Numbered from the stretch's first letter, positions 16,226 to 26,284 are shown. The stretch: 64,000 bases of DNA from Onishia niordana (GCF_004798965.1 NZ_SDSD01000004.1:186001-250000), one strand, 5' to 3'. The notes: generated by a model not told the origin, from the sequence alone. Made by a program: numbers and translations.

Positions 16226-17196
16226 GATAAGGGTTCCTGCGTCACGGCAGGGCGCGTTTCAAACTGGGCCAGGAAACGCTCGAGTTCGGCAAACATGCTC
16301 TCTCGGATGGCTTCGGCTTCGTTGACCAGATGGTGACGGGCCTCGGGGTGACGATGGACGATGGCGCGCGGAAACTTGCCGCGCAGGACCTCGAGATTCC
16401 ACTGCCAGTCGACGGTCAGGTCCTGCTCGCCCTGCAGGATCAGCACCGGTAGCTCACTCGGGGGCAGTGCCAGCAGGCGAGGCATCCAGCGGCGCATGGC
16501 ATTGATCCAGCTTACCGGCAGTCGACTGGGCTGCAGCGGGTCGCTTTCCTTGAGGAAGGTCGTGAAGTCGCTGTCGGTGGAGTTGGGATTGAAGCGCCGC
16601 GGCAGGCTGCGCAGGAAAGGGCCGGCGAGCAAGTGTAGCCAGCTCGATTGTGACCAGCCGAAGGGGCGGACCAGCGGCGCCAGAAGGGCGAGGCCTGCCC
16701 AGGGGCTTTCCGGTCCCTGACGCAGCGCATCGGTGGCAAGAATGGCCGCGCCGGTGCTCTGGCCAATGCCCACCCAGGGGCCAGGCGCCAGGCCGCGTAG
16801 GTGAAGGTGATCCTGCAGCGCGCGCAGGCAGTGACCGTAATCGTCGAAGTCCTCGATGGTCGCTCGCGGGCCACTCGACAGGCCATGACCGGGCAGGTCC
16901 CAGAGCACGACCCGCCAGCCGCGCTCAAGCAGCAGCGCCAGCAGGTGGCGGTAAAGGCCGAGATGATCGAAATAGCCGTGAACGACGAAGGCCGTGCCCT
17001 TAGGCTCAGGAGGGCTCCAGACCTGCGCCCAGAGACGGAAGTTGCCGGCTTCGATAAAGCCCACATGCAGGCCGACCCTGTCGGCAAGCAGCGGTGATAG
17101 CTGATAATGCTCGAGATAACGGCCGAGAGTCCCGGCATGGGGGCCGCCGGAGTGCTCCATCGGCCCTAGCGCCTGCAGTGATGCAAAGTCGGTCAT
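16222..17196 (-). CDS. Alpha/beta hydrolase (monoacylglycerol lipase / lysophospholipase type)
   Basis: A 324-residue serine hydrolase. The nucleophile elbow is GQSTG (family pattern GxSxG), the acid lies in QGEQDLTVD and the catalytic histidine in PEARHHLVNE, in the right order. FVVHGYFDHLGLYRHL matches the hydrolase_4 (PldB/monoglyceride lipase) oxyanion region. I chose the ATG behind GGGAGAG rather than a GTG seven codons upstream. It forms a unit with the following lipoprotein gene. It probably splits acyl groups from lipids; the substrate is unknown. Confidence 0.85.
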   Translation of the reverse strand: MTDFASLQALGPMEHSGGPHAGTLGRYLEHYQLSPLLADRVGLHVGFIEAGNFRLWAQVWSPPEPKGTAFVVHGYFDHLGLYRHLLALLLERGWRVVLWDLPGHGLSSGPRATIEDFDDYGHCLRALQDHLHLRGLAPGPWVGIGQSTGAAILATDALRQGPESPWAGLALLAPLVRPFGWSQSSWLHLLAGPFLRSLPRRFNPNSTDSDFTTFLKESDPLQPSRLPVSWINAMRRWMPRLLALPPSELPVLILQGEQDLTVDWQWNLEVLRGKFPRAIVHRHPEARHHLVNEAEAIRESMFAELERFLAQFETRPAVTQEPLS

Positions 17197-17424
17197 CAGT
17201 CTCTCCCTAGTGCTCACATGCTAGCGCTCACGAAGGGGACAAGCCATATTTGTAAACGATGGTTCTCATCATTTGGTCGAGGAATTGACGACGCCTGGTG
17301 CAAGATGGGATAGAATCGAGCCATAAGCATTATGGAATTAATTTCCAAAAATACTCTTGCCGACGAAGAGGGCCTTCGCCGCGGCGAGGCTGGCCGCCTG
17401 GTCAGTGTGCATCAGGAGATATCA

Positions 17425-19608
17425 ATGGTTGAACGAGTTACCCGCCACCGCCTGCAGGTGGCCCGCGAGTTAGACAGTTTCATTACCGACCAGGCGTTGC
17501 CGGGCAGTGGTATCGAGGCCGAAGCGTTTTGGTCTGGCGTCGACGCCCTCTTGGCGGATCTGACGCCACGCAACCAGGAACTGCTCGCCGAGCGCGAACG
17601 CTTGCAGCAGGCACTCGACGCCTGGCACCGGGAACATCCTGGTCCGGTGCGCGACATGTCCGCCTACCGCGCCTTTCTCAAGGAAATCGGCTACCTGGTC
17701 GAGGCACCGAAGACTGTTACCACCACCACGGCCAATACCGACCGCGAGATCGCGGTGCAGGCGGGCCCTCAGCTGGTAGTGCCGGTCAGCAACGCGCGTT
17801 ATGCCCTGAACGCCGCCAATGCTCGCTGGGGGAGCCTTTATGATGCGCTCTACGGCACCGATGTGATCAGCGAGGAAGACGGCGCCGAGAAGGGCACCAG
17901 TTACAACCCCAAGCGTGGAGCCAAGGTGGTGGCCTATGCGCGCGGCGTGCTCGACCGTGCCGCGCCACTGGCGACCGGCTCGCATCGCGATGCCGTCGGC
18001 TATTTCCTGCGCGACGGCCATCTGCTGGTGCGCCTCGACGGCGGTCGCGAGACCGGCCTCAAGGACCCGGGCAAGCTGGTCGGTTATCAGGGCGAGGCGA
18101 GCGCGCCCAGCGCTATCCTGATGGCCAACCACGGCCTGCATCTGGAGCTTGCCTTCGACAGCAGTCATCCGATTGGCAAGACCGATCCGGCCGGCGTCAA
18201 GGACCTGGTCGTCGAGGCTGCCCTGAGCACCATCATGGATTGTGAGGACTCCGTGGCCGCGGTGGATGCCGACGACAAGGTCGGCGTCTATCGCAATTGG
18301 CTGGGCCTGATGCGCGGCGATCTTGAAGAGAAGCTCGACAAGGGCGGCAAGACCGTCACCCGTCGCCTCAATGCCGATCGTGACTATCTGGCGCCTGACG
18401 GCAGCTCGCTGCGCCTGCATGGTCGCTCGCTGATGCTGGTGCGCAACGTCGGCCACCTGATGACTACCCCGGCGATCCTCGACGCCGAGGGCAACGAAGT
18501 GCCGGAAGGCATCCTCGATGCCGTGGTGACCGGCCTGCTTTCGCTGCACGACTTGAAGAAGGCCGACGGCGAGGCGCGTAACTCGCGCAGCGGCTCGGTC
18601 TATATCGTCAAGCCGAAGATGCATGGCCCGACTGAAGTCGCCTTTGCAAGCGAGCTGTTCTCGCGGGTCGAGGACATGCTGGGCATGGCACGGGATACGC
18701 TGAAGATGGGCATCATGGATGAGGAGCGCCGCACCTCGGTGAACCTCAAGGCCTGCATCCACGAGGCCGCCTCCAGGGTCGCGTTCATCAACACCGGCTT
18801 TTTGGATCGTACCGGCGATGAGATGCATACGGCCATGGAAGCCGGGCCGATGATTCGCAAGGGCGACATGAAGGGCAGCGACTGGATTGGCGCCTACGAG
18901 ACCAACAACGTCCAGGTCGGCCTGGCCTGCGGTTTACGCGGTCGCGCCCAGATCGGCAAGGGCATGTGGGCGATGCCGGATCGGATGGCGGCCATGCTCG
19001 AGCAGAAAGTGGGTCACCCCAAGGCCGGTGCCAATACCGCCTGGGTGCCATCCCCTACCGCTGCCGTGCTGCACGCGCTGCATTATCATCAGGTTGATGT
19101 GAACGCCGTTCAGCATGAGCTGGAAGACAAGGGGGAGACCGATCTTCTGGACGATCTGTTGACCGTGCCGGTCACGGAGACGCCCGACTGGTCCGACGAG
19201 GATATTCAGCAGGAGCTCGACAACAACTGCCAGGGTATCCTGGGGTACGTGGTGCGCTGGGTCGAACACGGCACCGGTTGCTCCAAGGTGCCGGATATCC
19301 ACAACATCGGCCTGATGGAAGATCGCGCCACCTTGCGCATCTCCAGTCAGCATATTGCCAACTGGCTGCACCATGGAGTGGTAAGCGCCGAGCGCGTCCA
19401 GGAGACGCTTGAGCGCATGGCCCGTGTGGTCGACGAGCAGAATGCCGGCGACGCCGACTACACGGCGATGAGCGCCGAATTTGCCGCGTCCAGTGCCTTT
19501 CAGGCCGCCTGTGATCTGGTCTTCAAGGGCCGGGTGCAGCCCGCCGGCTACACCGAGCCATTGCTGCACCACTGGCGTGCCGTGCACAAGGCCAAGGTCG
19601 CGCACTGA
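17425..19608 (+). CDS. glcB: Malate synthase G
   Basis: A 727-residue enzyme condensing glyoxylate with acetyl-CoA to malate, the second step of the glyoxylate bypass; the length matches the G isoform (about 723). [15 protein letters not shown] and [12 protein letters not shown] are typical active-site segments, with [14 protein letters not shown] and the C-terminal [13 protein letters not shown] region. The ATG follows AGGAG; the frame is open about 90 bp upstream, but that part is not malate-synthase-like. Isocitrate lyase is not in the window. Confidence 0.97.
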   Translation: MVERVTRHRLQVARELDSFITDQALPGSGIEAEAFWSGVDALLADLTPRNQELLAERERLQQALDAWHREHPGPVRDMSAYRAFLKEIGYLVEAPKTVTTTTANTDREIAVQAGPQLVVPVSNARYALNAANARWGSLYDALYGTDVISEEDGAEKGTSYNPKRGAKVVAYARGVLDRAAPLATGSHRDAVGYFLRDGHLLVRLDGGRETGLKDPGKLVGYQGEASAPSAILMANHGLHLELAFDSSHPIGKTDPAGVKDLVVEAALSTIMDCEDSVAAVDADDKVGVYRNWLGLMRGDLEEKLDKGGKTVTRRLNADRDYLAPDGSSLRLHGRSLMLVRNVGHLMTTPAILDAEGNEVPEGILDAVVTGLLSLHDLKKADGEARNSRSGSVYIVKPKMHGPTEVAFASELFSRVEDMLGMARDTLKMGIMDEERRTSVNLKACIHEAASRVAFINTGFLDRTGDEMHTAMEAGPMIRKGDMKGSDWIGAYETNNVQVGLACGLRGRAQIGKGMWAMPDRMAAMLEQKVGHPKAGANTAWVPSPTAAVLHALHYHQVDVNAVQHELEDKGETDLLDDLLTVPVTETPDWSDEDIQQELDNNCQGILGYVVRWVEHGTGCSKVPDIHNIGLMEDRATLRISSQHIANWLHHGVVSAERVQETLERMARVVDEQNAGDADYTAMSAEFAASSAFQAACDLVFKGRVQPAGYTEPLLHHWRAVHKAKVAH

Positions 19609-19701
19609 CGTCGATGTCGGCTGGCCCTCAAGCCCTGAACCAAGGCGCAGTCATGGCCGGGTCAGGGCTTGTCAGTGGAGTGCAGCTTGATCGATAGCCT
19701 C

Positions 19702-19735
19702 AAGGCCCCGGAACTCAGCTTTCGGGGCCTTTTTC
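19702..19735 (+). terminator. glcB terminator
   Basis: AAGGCCCCG/CGGGGCCTT stem followed by a T run, about 95 bp past the glcB stop codon. Confidence 0.85.
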
Positions 19736-19891
19736 GTGGTTGCCTGGTTAGGCTCGAGCGGGTATCCATGAGGGCTCTCGCCATGCTGGGCGCGCCGCCT
19801 GCCGATGGGCTATCTTGGGCCCAACCTCGTATATGCTAAGAATGCCTCACAGGAACGTCTCACAGGAACATCTTGCTGCAGGGAGCCCGCC

Positions 19892-20305
19892 ATGACCGTG
19901 ATGACCGCCGCCGCCATCGAAGAATTTCTCGATGACGCCTTTCCCCACCGACAGGGCACCATCGAAGGCGTCGATGAGATGCGTGCCACCATGAGCCTTG
20001 CCATCGAGGATGAACACTTGCGCCCCGGGGCCAGTGTCTCAGGCCCGAGCATCATGGGGCTTGCCGATGTTTGCCTGTATGTGGCGATACTGGCTCAGAT
20101 CGGGCCCGAGGCGATGGCGGTGACTACCGATTTCAACTGCCACTTCCTGCGCCGTGCCCGGGGCGATCGCGATCTGATCGCCAACGCCCGCCTCTTGAAG
20201 CTCGGGCGGCGATTGGCCGTCGGCGAGGTCGAACTCTACTCCGCCGGTGACGAGCAGCCGGTGGCTCTCGTGACGGCGACCTATGCGTTACCCGATAGCG
20301 ACTAG
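19892..20305 (+). CDS. Hotdog-fold thioesterase (PaaI family)
   Basis: A 137-residue protein of the PaaI/YdiI-like hotdog fold: RPGASVSGPSIMGLADVCLY is the long central helix region with the catalytic site, and VTTDFNCHFLRRARGDRDLIANARLLKLGRRLAVGEVELYS gives the typical strands. It hydrolyses acyl-CoA thioesters; the acyl group is unknown. The ATG follows GGGAG. Single gene. Confidence 0.85.
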   Translation: MTVMTAAAIEEFLDDAFPHRQGTIEGVDEMRATMSLAIEDEHLRPGASVSGPSIMGLADVCLYVAILAQIGPEAMAVTTDFNCHFLRRARGDRDLIANARLLKLGRRLAVGEVELYSAGDEQPVALVTATYALPDSD

Positions 20306-20354
20306 GCGTCCTGACCCGTCGCCAACGCTCGTTGTTACTGGCTGCGTCGCACTC

Positions 20355-20726
20355 CTAGGCTCGCCAGGCGCTATAGACCAGTGCCAGCCAGCCAACAATC
20401 AGGCAGAGCCCACCGAGCGGGGTGATCATGCCAAGCAGCGATATGCCACTGAGCGCCAGGGCATACAGCGAGCCCGAAAAGAGCAACGTGCCCAGCGCCC
20501 ACAGCCGGAGGACTGCCAGTTGCCCGGCGCGAGGCAGGCTCGATCGCCACGCCAGCACGCCGAGTATCGCCAGGGTGTGCCAGGCCTGGTAGCGCACGCC
20601 TGTCTCGAAGGCCGCCAGCAGCCTGGGCGCTAGTGCGTCGCCCAGGGCATGCGCGCCGAAGGCCCCGGCCATCACGGTCAGCGCACCGCTGCCGGCCGCC
20701 GTCATCCACCATCCTCTGTCTTGCAT
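20355..20726 (-). CDS. DUF423 inner-membrane protein (YgdD-like)
   Basis: A 123-residue protein with four hydrophobic helices. The start AAGSGALTVMAGAFGAHALGD and the central GVRYQAWHTLAIL are hallmarks of DUF423. It lies divergently from thiS. Function unknown in the whole family. Confidence 0.85.
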   Translation of the reverse strand: MQDRGWWMTAAGSGALTVMAGAFGAHALGDALAPRLLAAFETGVRYQAWHTLAILGVLAWRSSLPRAGQLAVLRLWALGTLLFSGSLYALALSGISLLGMITPLGGLCLIVGWLALVYSAWRA

Positions 20727-20862
20727 GCCGCTCTCCTGTTGAGTGGGGCCCGCGGGGCTCGATCATGCTCGCCGCAGGCGGTGCGATGCGCTAATTACCG
20801 TACCCCGGGCGCCGCGAACAGGCTACAATATGCCCCCTTTTCCAGCCTGTCGGGAGGATGCC

Positions 20863-21063
20863 ATGCAGATACAGCTCAATGGCGATACCAAGCAGCTCGC
20901 GGGCGAGACGACCGTCGGCGAACTGGTCGTTGCCCTGGACCTTGCTGGGCGACGCATCGCCGTCGAGGTCAACGAAGAGATCGTGCCCCGCAGCCAGCAC
21001 GATGCCATCCGGCTTGCCGAAGGCGACCGCGTCGAGATCGTGCATGCCATCGGCGGCGGCTAG
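20863..21063 (+). CDS. thiS: Sulfur carrier protein ThiS
   Basis: A 66-residue ubiquitin-like protein ending in IGGG; the terminal Gly-Gly is adenylated and then thiocarboxylated to carry sulfur for the thiazole ring of thiamine. GGGAGG precedes the ATG by five bases. It lies 49 bp upstream of thiG, in one unit. A TACAAT -10-like hexamer at 20824-20829 lacks a clear -35. I saw no TPP riboswitch. Confidence 0.93.
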   Translation: MQIQLNGDTKQLAGETTVGELVVALDLAGRRIAVEVNEEIVPRSQHDAIRLAEGDRVEIVHAIGGG

Positions 21064-21112
21064 GGAAAGGAGATAGCGCCTTCGCCGCCGCGTGCCACAC
21101 CGAGGAGATAAG

Positions 21113-21910
21113 ATGTCTGAACGTATCGAGGATCAACCGCTGACGATCGCCGGCCGCGAGTTTACCTCGCGCCTGCTGGTCGGTACCGGCAAGTATCGTG
21201 ACTTCGACGAGGCGTCCCGCGCGATCGCGGCCAGTGCCGCCGAGATCGTCACCTTCGCGGTGCGACGCACCAACCTGGGGCAGGACGCCGACGAGCCCAA
21301 TCTGCTCGACGTGATTCCGCCCAGCCGCTATACCCTGCTGCCCAACACGGCAGGCTGCTACACGGCACGTGACGCGGTACGCACCTGCAAGCTCGCCCGC
21401 GAACTGCTCGACGGCCACAAGCTGGTCAAGCTCGAGGTGCTCGGCGACGACGGCACGCTCTATCCCAATGTGGTCGAGACGTTGAAGGCCGCCGAGGAAC
21501 TGCTGGCCGATGGCTTCGATGTCATGGTCTATACCAGCGATGACCCTATCGTTGCCCGGGAGCTCGAGCGCATGGGCTGCTGTGCGATCATGCCCCTGGG
21601 CTCGTTGATCGGTTCCGGCCATGGCATCCAGAATCCTCACAACCTGCGCCTGATCGTCGAGCAGAGCCAGGTGCCCGTGCTGGTGGATGCCGGTATCGGC
21701 ACGGCGTCGGACGCGGCGCTGGCCATGGAGCTTGGCTGTGATGCCGTGCTGATGAACTCGGCGATTGCCCATGCCCGCGATCCTGAAGGCATGGCCAATG
21801 CCATGCGCAAGGCCGTGGAAGCCGGACGTGAGGCCTTCCTGGCGGGTCGCATGCCGCGCCGCCAGAGTGCCGAGCCGTCCTCGCCCTTCGCCGGGCGTAT
21901 CAACGGTTGA
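21113..21910 (+). CDS. thiG: Thiazole synthase ThiG
   Basis: A 265-residue TIM-barrel enzyme that builds the thiamine thiazole from deoxyxylulose phosphate, ThiS-thiocarboxylate and dehydroglycine. [17 protein letters not shown] holds the Schiff-base lysine; [13 protein letters not shown] and [20 protein letters not shown] bind the phosphate. The start chosen is the ATG behind GAGGAGATAAG; a start 21 bp upstream is open but has no ribosome-binding site. It forms a thiSG unit; thiD is at 38980. Confidence 0.97.
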   Translation: MSERIEDQPLTIAGREFTSRLLVGTGKYRDFDEASRAIAASAAEIVTFAVRRTNLGQDADEPNLLDVIPPSRYTLLPNTAGCYTARDAVRTCKLARELLDGHKLVKLEVLGDDGTLYPNVVETLKAAEELLADGFDVMVYTSDDPIVARELERMGCCAIMPLGSLIGSGHGIQNPHNLRLIVEQSQVPVLVDAGIGTASDAALAMELGCDAVLMNSAIAHARDPEGMANAMRKAVEAGREAFLAGRMPRRQSAEPSSPFAGRING

Positions 21911-21968
21911 TCGCCGCCTTGCATTGATGACTGCCTTTTATTGACCACCGGATAGCCGATTGCCGCCG

Positions 21969-22820
21969 ATGAACGATGACCGCACCCCGACGCCTGACAC
22001 CGCCTCTGCCGTAAAGGCGGATGACGCCGATTCTGCCTCTGACGCGACGTCTGAGGCACCACCTGGGTCACTGGACGACCAGGCGCCGCAAGCGCCGGCT
22101 GAGCAAGCGGGCGCCACTGACGACGAGGCCGCGCCGCTGCATCGCCGTGGCATCAAGAGCTATGTGCTGCGGGCCGGGCGCATGACCCAGGCGCAGACCC
22201 GCGGCCTCGAGGAGGTCTGGCCGCGGCTGGGCCTGACGCTTGACGATGGCCCCCAGGAGCCCGCGAGCCTGTTCGGGCGTCAGGCGCCCCTGGTGGTGGA
22301 GATCGGCTTTGGTATGGGCGGCTCGCTGATTGAGCAGGCCGAGACCCACCCCGAGACCGACTTCATCGGCATCGAGGTGCACGCACCGGGTGTGGGCAAG
22401 TTGCTGGATGAGGCCGACAAGCGCGGGCTCACCAACCTCCGTGTTTACCGCGAGGATGCGCTTAGAGTGCTTGATGAGTGCCTTCCCGATGCAAGCCTTG
22501 ATCGCCTGCAGTTGTTCTTCCCCGACCCCTGGCCGAAGAAGAAACATCACAAGCGCCGCATCGTTCAGCCGGCCTTCGTCGAGCTGGTGCGTCGCTGTCT
22601 GAAGCCCGGCGGCACGCTGCACATGGCGACCGACTGGGAAGCGTATGCCGAGTGGATGGCGGAGGTGATGACAACCGCGCCGGGTTATCGCAACACCGCC
22701 CCCGCCGAGAGCGCGCCCTACGTATCGCGCCCCGATTTCCGGCCGCTGACCAAGTTCGAGGCACGCGGCGAACGGCTGGGCCACGGCGTATGGGACCTGA
22801 TCTTCGCCCGCGACGCCTGA
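21969..22820 (+). CDS. trmB: tRNA (guanine-N7)-methyltransferase
   Basis: A 283-residue enzyme that methylates G46 of tRNA using [19 protein letters not shown] is the SAM-binding loop; [18 protein letters not shown] and [10 protein letters not shown] are TrmB signatures. The first 55 or so residues are an acidic low-complexity extension (Asp/Ala/Pro/Ser) found in some halophile versions; the exact start (ATG at 21969, TTG at 21960 or an internal ATG) is uncertain. Its last 103 bp overlap the convergent EamA gene. Confidence 0.92.
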   Translation: MNDDRTPTPDTASAVKADDADSASDATSEAPPGSLDDQAPQAPAEQAGATDDEAAPLHRRGIKSYVLRAGRMTQAQTRGLEEVWPRLGLTLDDGPQEPASLFGRQAPLVVEIGFGMGGSLIEQAETHPETDFIGIEVHAPGVGKLLDEADKRGLTNLRVYREDALRVLDECLPDASLDRLQLFFPDPWPKKKHHKRRIVQPAFVELVRRCLKPGGTLHMATDWEAYAEWMAEVMTTAPGYRNTAPAESAPYVSRPDFRPLTKFEARGERLGHGVWDLIFARDA

Positions 22821-23854
22821 GCATCGCCTAGCGGGTGAGCGCCCGTATGGAGTATTTCCTGGTCAGTGTTCTCACTCGCCAGGCAAGCCTCTTGCTGAGC
22901 GTGTGGCCGCGTTCCGGCGCGTTTGCCAGCGCCAGACCTGAGGGCGATCAGTACGCCGATGGTGGCCACTGCCATGCCCAGTGCGCCGAGTTGCCCTGGC
23001 AGTTCGTCAAAGAGTAGGGCGGTGAAGCCCATGGTCACCGCGGGCGTCAGATAGATCAGCGTCGATAGCCGCGCCACCCCCAGACGACCCAGTCCCACCA
23101 CGAAGAAGCCGTAGCCGCCGAAGGTGGCGAGCCCTATCAGCCAGGCCATCACCGAGAGTGTCTCGGCATCCAGCGCCGGTGGCGCCACGGAGCCGCCACT
23201 GGCAAGCGCCGCGGCGAAGAAGACCAGCGTGGCCGCCGCCAACTGCGCGCTCAGGCGAGCCATCAGCGGCAGTTTAACGGCCGGTGCCGAGGTCATGACG
23301 CTGCCAAGCGTCACCGCAGCTACCGCCACGACCGGCAAGGCATAGGCCCAGACCGGGGCGCCGCCCACTCCTTGAACGTCATCCAGCACGCAGAGACCAG
23401 CCCCCAGGGTCGCCACGCCCATGCCGACCCAGCGACCGCGGCCATTGGCCTCGCCGAGCCACCAGGCGGCAAGCCCGGCGGCCGCCAGCGGCTGCAGGGC
23501 GCCCACCAGCGAGGCCACGCCGGCACTGACGCCTTGTTCCACGGCGACCAGCATGGCCAACAGATAAAGTCCCACGGTCAGGCTGCCGATGGCCGCCTCA
23601 CGGCCCAGCGCCCGCCACGCGAGCTGTTCCCGCAGCTTTTGCGGCCCTGCCTGTGCAGCCCAGATCAGGGTTGCGATGAGGGTTGCCAGGGCGAACCGCC
23701 AGGCGTAAAGCGACAGCACCGGCGTGTCGATGGCCACGGCAAGGCGGCTGCCAACGAAACCGCTGCTCCAGCACAGCACGAAGCCCGCCGCGATAGATAG
23801 CGTCCCCAATGGCAGGCGGTGGGGGAGTCCTGGTAGCGATGTGTGAAGTTGCAT
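22718..23854 (-). CDS. EamA/DMT-family exporter
   Basis: A 378-residue drug/metabolite transporter with about ten membrane helices in two EamA repeats ([22 protein letters not shown], later [22 protein letters not shown]). After the last helix (about residue 320) a hydrophilic tail of roughly 58 residues (arginine- and serine-rich, ending KSGRDT) is read from DNA antisense to the trmB 3' end. The start is the ATG after GGAGAGATC; upstream frame extension is spurious. The LysR gene next door is divergent and may control it. Substrate unknown. Confidence 0.85.
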   Translation of the reverse strand: MQLHTSLPGLPHRLPLGTLSIAAGFVLCWSSGFVGSRLAVAIDTPVLSLYAWRFALATLIATLIWAAQAGPQKLREQLAWRALGREAAIGSLTVGLYLLAMLVAVEQGVSAGVASLVGALQPLAAAGLAAWWLGEANGRGRWVGMGVATLGAGLCVLDDVQGVGGAPVWAYALPVVAVAAVTLGSVMTSAPAVKLPLMARLSAQLAAATLVFFAAALASGGSVAPPALDAETLSVMAWLIGLATFGGYGFFVVGLGRLGVARLSTLIYLTPAVTMGFTALLFDELPGQLGALGMAVATIGVLIALRSGAGKRAGTRPHAQQEACLASENTDQEILHTGAHPLGDAQASRAKIRSHTPWPSRSPRASNLVSGRKSGRDT

Positions 23855-23975
23855 GATCTCTCCTAGCGCATTCTCACATTCCTGACAGCCGGTGGGTGTC
23901 GGCGAGGATGGCGTGGCTATTCTCATGCGACTAGAGTGTTCAGGGAATCGACAAAAATTGCAGTGAGCCTTCAAT

Positions 23976-24887
23976 ATGTCTGAAGTCATGTCCGCCACCC
24001 TGGACCTGGAGTCGTTACGCAGTTTCCTGACGGTGGCGCAGCTCGGCACCTTGGCCGCCGCCGCGGAGCAACGCCATCGGACTGTCAGCGCAATTAGCAT
24101 GCAAATCAAGAGGTTGGAAGAGCGACTGGCGACACGCCTGCTGGTCCGCAGCGCCCGAGGCATGACGCTGACGCCAGCCGGCGAGGCGCTGATGCGAGAG
24201 GCACGCGCTCTGCTTGGCCAGCATGATCGTATGCTGGCGCGTTTTACCGGCCGGGGGCTGTCCGGAAAGGTGCGTTTCGGCATGCCGGAAGACTTTGCAA
24301 GCGAGCTGGTGGGTCAGATTCTGCCCGAGTTCATGGCCCAGCACCCGGATGTGCTCTTGGAGGCGGTGACCGCCACCAGCGGTGAGTTGGCAAGACGGCT
24401 CGAGCGTGGCGAGCTGACCCTGGCGTTGCTTCTCGACAGGCAGCATCGGCTGGAGGGGGGTAAACCGCTATGGCGTACCTCACCGGTATGGGCCGCTGCT
24501 CGGGAGTATGCGCTCGACCCGACCCAGCCCCTGCCACTGGGACTGCATCCGGTGGACTGCCCGTATCGGGCGATCGGCATCGAGGCCTTGGAAGCCGAGG
24601 ATCTCTCCTGGTATGCCGTCTTCACCAGCACCAGCGTTCACGCCCTGGAAACGGCCGTGGAGGCAGGGCTCTCCATCAGTGTGCTCGACCGTGAGCGGCT
24701 GACGCCCGGCATGCGTGAACTGGGGCCGGCGGATGGCTTGCCGGCGCTGACCGGTGGCGAGGTACAGTTGCATATTGGCAAGCGCATGTCGGCCGCCTCG
24801 AAGCCCGCCGTGGACGCCCTGGCCGAGCTACTGCACGAGCGGCTCTATTCGCGTGGTCTGTGGCGTGAGCGCGGGGCCCCCAGGTGA
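23976..24887 (+). CDS. LysR-family transcriptional regulator
   Basis: A 303-residue regulator with an N-terminal helix-turn-helix (LRSFLTVAQLGTLAAAAEQRH) and a LysR substrate-binding domain from about residue 90 (GKVRFGMPEDFASELVGQIL). It is divergent from the EamA exporter across a 121-bp gap, which suggests that it regulates that gene. The inducer is unknown. Confidence 0.88.
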   Translation: MSEVMSATLDLESLRSFLTVAQLGTLAAAAEQRHRTVSAISMQIKRLEERLATRLLVRSARGMTLTPAGEALMREARALLGQHDRMLARFTGRGLSGKVRFGMPEDFASELVGQILPEFMAQHPDVLLEAVTATSGELARRLERGELTLALLLDRQHRLEGGKPLWRTSPVWAAAREYALDPTQPLPLGLHPVDCPYRAIGIEALEAEDLSWYAVFTSTSVHALETAVEAGLSISVLDRERLTPGMRELGPADGLPALTGGEVQLHIGKRMSAASKPAVDALAELLHERLYSRGLWRERGAPR

Positions 24888-25043
24888 GATGGCGTTCCAC
24901 GCGACTCGATGAAGGCGCAACCTGAGTGAAAAGGGGAACTGGATAATGGCGCCCAGGCGAGTGAGAAGGAAGGCTTGACGGAGGACAAGACGATGGCTGC
25001 CGAGGCCGGGCACAATGGATCGGTCGTCATGGCGGCAGCCAGA

Positions 25044-25069
25044 CAAAAAAAGCCGCCCGGGAGGGCGGC
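25044..25069 (-). terminator. Terminator of the predicted small RNA
   Basis: GCCGCCC/GGGCGGC stem (25052-25058 and 25063-25069) with a four-base loop, followed on the minus strand by eight T. No minus-strand protein gene ends here, which is what first suggested an RNA gene. Confidence 0.8.
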
Positions 25070-25156
25070 ATAAGACCGTGACTAGCTTGATGAGGAGAAA
25101 CCATGACAGGGAACCTGACATTCTCTGCATGGTAAGTGGCGCTTGGCGAGCGCCAC
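25044..25156 (-). ncRNA. Predicted Fur-regulated small RNA (RyhB/PrrF-like role)
   Basis: A complete minus-strand RNA gene of about 113 nt: promoter TTGACC-N17-TATCTT with a Fur box over its spacer and -10, a 5' stem-loop right at the start (GTGGCGCT/AGCGCCAC, 25137-25156), a single-stranded middle with UUUCUCCUCAUC (complement of 25089-25102, able to pair with Shine-Dalgarno regions), and a strong intrinsic terminator ending in U8. This is the architecture and length of iron-sparing small RNAs such as Pseudomonas PrrF. No convincing protein is encoded on either strand. That it is transcribed and iron-controlled is inferred. Confidence 0.65.
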
Positions 25157-25162
25157 AATTCA

Positions 25163-25191
25163 AAGATAACCATTCTCATTTGCATGGTCAA
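25163..25191 (-). promoter_or_regulatory. Sigma-70 promoter of the predicted small RNA
   Basis: TTGACC (25191-25186) and TATCTT (25168-25163), read on the minus strand, are spaced by exactly 17 bp, close to consensus. Start point expected near 25156. Confidence 0.68.
25165..25183. promoter_or_regulatory. Fur box over the small RNA promoter
   Basis: Minus-strand GCAAATGAGAATGGTTATC matches the 19-bp Fur consensus at 14 positions. It covers the spacer and most of the -10, so Fur-Fe(II) binding would block RNA polymerase. Confidence 0.6.
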
Positions 25192-25282
25192 TAGAAACGA
25201 GAATATTTTTCAACAAGCCTTGGGCCAGGTCTCGCATCCGGGGGCGCCCAATGCTGGCCCAAGGTGTCATCAGGAGGTGTTC

Positions 25283-26284
25283 GTGACCCGCGTTGCCATG
25301 TTCAGTGCACAGCCCTACGATCGGCGCTTCTTTAGCGAAGCAGCCGTCGGCCATGATATCGAGCTTGCGTTTCACGAGGTGACGCTGACGCCTGATAGCG
25401 CCGTACTCGCTCATGGCGCCGATGGTGTCTGTGCCTTCGTCAATGATCGTCTGGATGCCGAGGTGCTCGAGGCGTTGGCGTCGCTCGGCGTTCGCTTCAT
25501 TGCCTTGCGCTGTGCCGGCTTCAACAATGTGGACCTGGTGGCTGCCGAGCGGCTGGGCCTGGCCGTGGCGCGGGTGCCGGCCTATTCCCCCGAGGCGGTG
25601 GCGGAGCATGCGCTGGCGCTGCTGCTGACCCTCAACCGTCGCACCCATCGTGCCTTCAATCGGGTCCGCGAGGGTAACTTCATGCTGGAGGGATTGCTTG
25701 GCATGACGCTCGCCGGCAAGACGGTAGGCTTGATAGGCACCGGGCGCATTGGCCTTGCCACGGCGCGCATCTTTCAAGGTTTCGGCTGTCGGTTGCTTGG
25801 CGAGGACCGCTATCCCAGCGAGGCATTCGAGGCGCTGGATGGCGAGTATGTATCGCGGGAGACACTGCTGGCCGAGAGCGATGTGATCAGCCTGCACTGC
25901 CCGCTCAATGACGACACCCGTTATCTGATCAATGAACAGGCGCTGTCGCGTCTCAAGCCCGGGGCGATTCTGATCAACACCTCGCGGGGCGGGCTGATCG
26001 ATACCCAGGCCGCCATCGCGGCACTCAAGACGCGTCGTCTTGGCGGCCTGGCCATTGATGTGTACGAGCAGGAGACGTCGCTTTTCTTCCGCGATCACTC
26101 GAGTGACATCATCGATGACGATATTTTCCAGCGGCTGACCACCTTCCCCAATGTGTTGATCACCGGCCATCAGGGGTTCTTTACCGCCGAGGCACTCAGT
26201 GAGATCGCCGAGGTCACGATTGCCAATATCGACGCGCTGGGTCGCGGTGCGCCCTGCGCCAATCAGGTCACGCAGGAAGGGTGA
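25283..26284 (+). CDS. D-lactate dehydrogenase-type 2-hydroxyacid dehydrogenase
   Basis: A 333-residue NAD-dependent enzyme reducing 2-oxoacids such as pyruvate to D-hydroxyacids. NAD site GLIGTGRIGLATA; catalytic arginine in INTSRGGLIDT, glutamate in DVYEQETSLFF and histidine in ITGHQGFFT, with CAGFNNVDL in the substrate domain. DVYEQE and FFRDHS are typical of the fermentative LdhA branch. The GTG is chosen because of AGGAGGT six bases upstream; upstream codons read through the small RNA promoter and are spurious. Confidence 0.88.
   Translation: MTRVAMFSAQPYDRRFFSEAAVGHDIELAFHEVTLTPDSAVLAHGADGVCAFVNDRLDAEVLEALASLGVRFIALRCAGFNNVDLVAAERLGLAVARVPAYSPEAVAEHALALLLTLNRRTHRAFNRVREGNFMLEGLLGMTLAGKTVGLIGTGRIGLATARIFQGFGCRLLGEDRYPSEAFEALDGEYVSRETLLAESDVISLHCPLNDDTRYLINEQALSRLKPGAILINTSRGGLIDTQAAIAALKTRRLGGLAIDVYEQETSLFFRDHSSDIIDDDIFQRLTTFPNVLITGHQGFFTAEALSEIAEVTIANIDALGRGAPCANQVTQEG

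Noticed and set aside
17241-17310. Possible Fur box upstream of glcB (GATGGTTCTCATCATTTGG)
   Set aside because: Only about 11 of 19 positions fit, and the nearby TTGACG/TAGAAT pair has a 20-bp spacer.
17470-18828. 452-codon ORF opposite glcB
   Set aside because: Antisense shadow of malate synthase G; no ribosome-binding site and no domain pattern.
20740-20862. TPP riboswitch upstream of thiS
   Set aside because: No CUGAGA or similar TPP-binding core; the leader is too short.
25103-25135. Ten-codon plus-strand ORF behind a perfect-looking GAGGAGAAA ribosome-binding site
   Set aside because: The site is the complement of the anti-Shine-Dalgarno stretch of the predicted minus-strand small RNA, and no plus-strand promoter or attenuator follows; the RNA explains all parts better.
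25160-26170. 336-codon ORF opposite the D-lactate-dehydrogenase-like gene
   Set aside because: Antisense shadow; the plus-strand dehydrogenase has all catalytic motifs.
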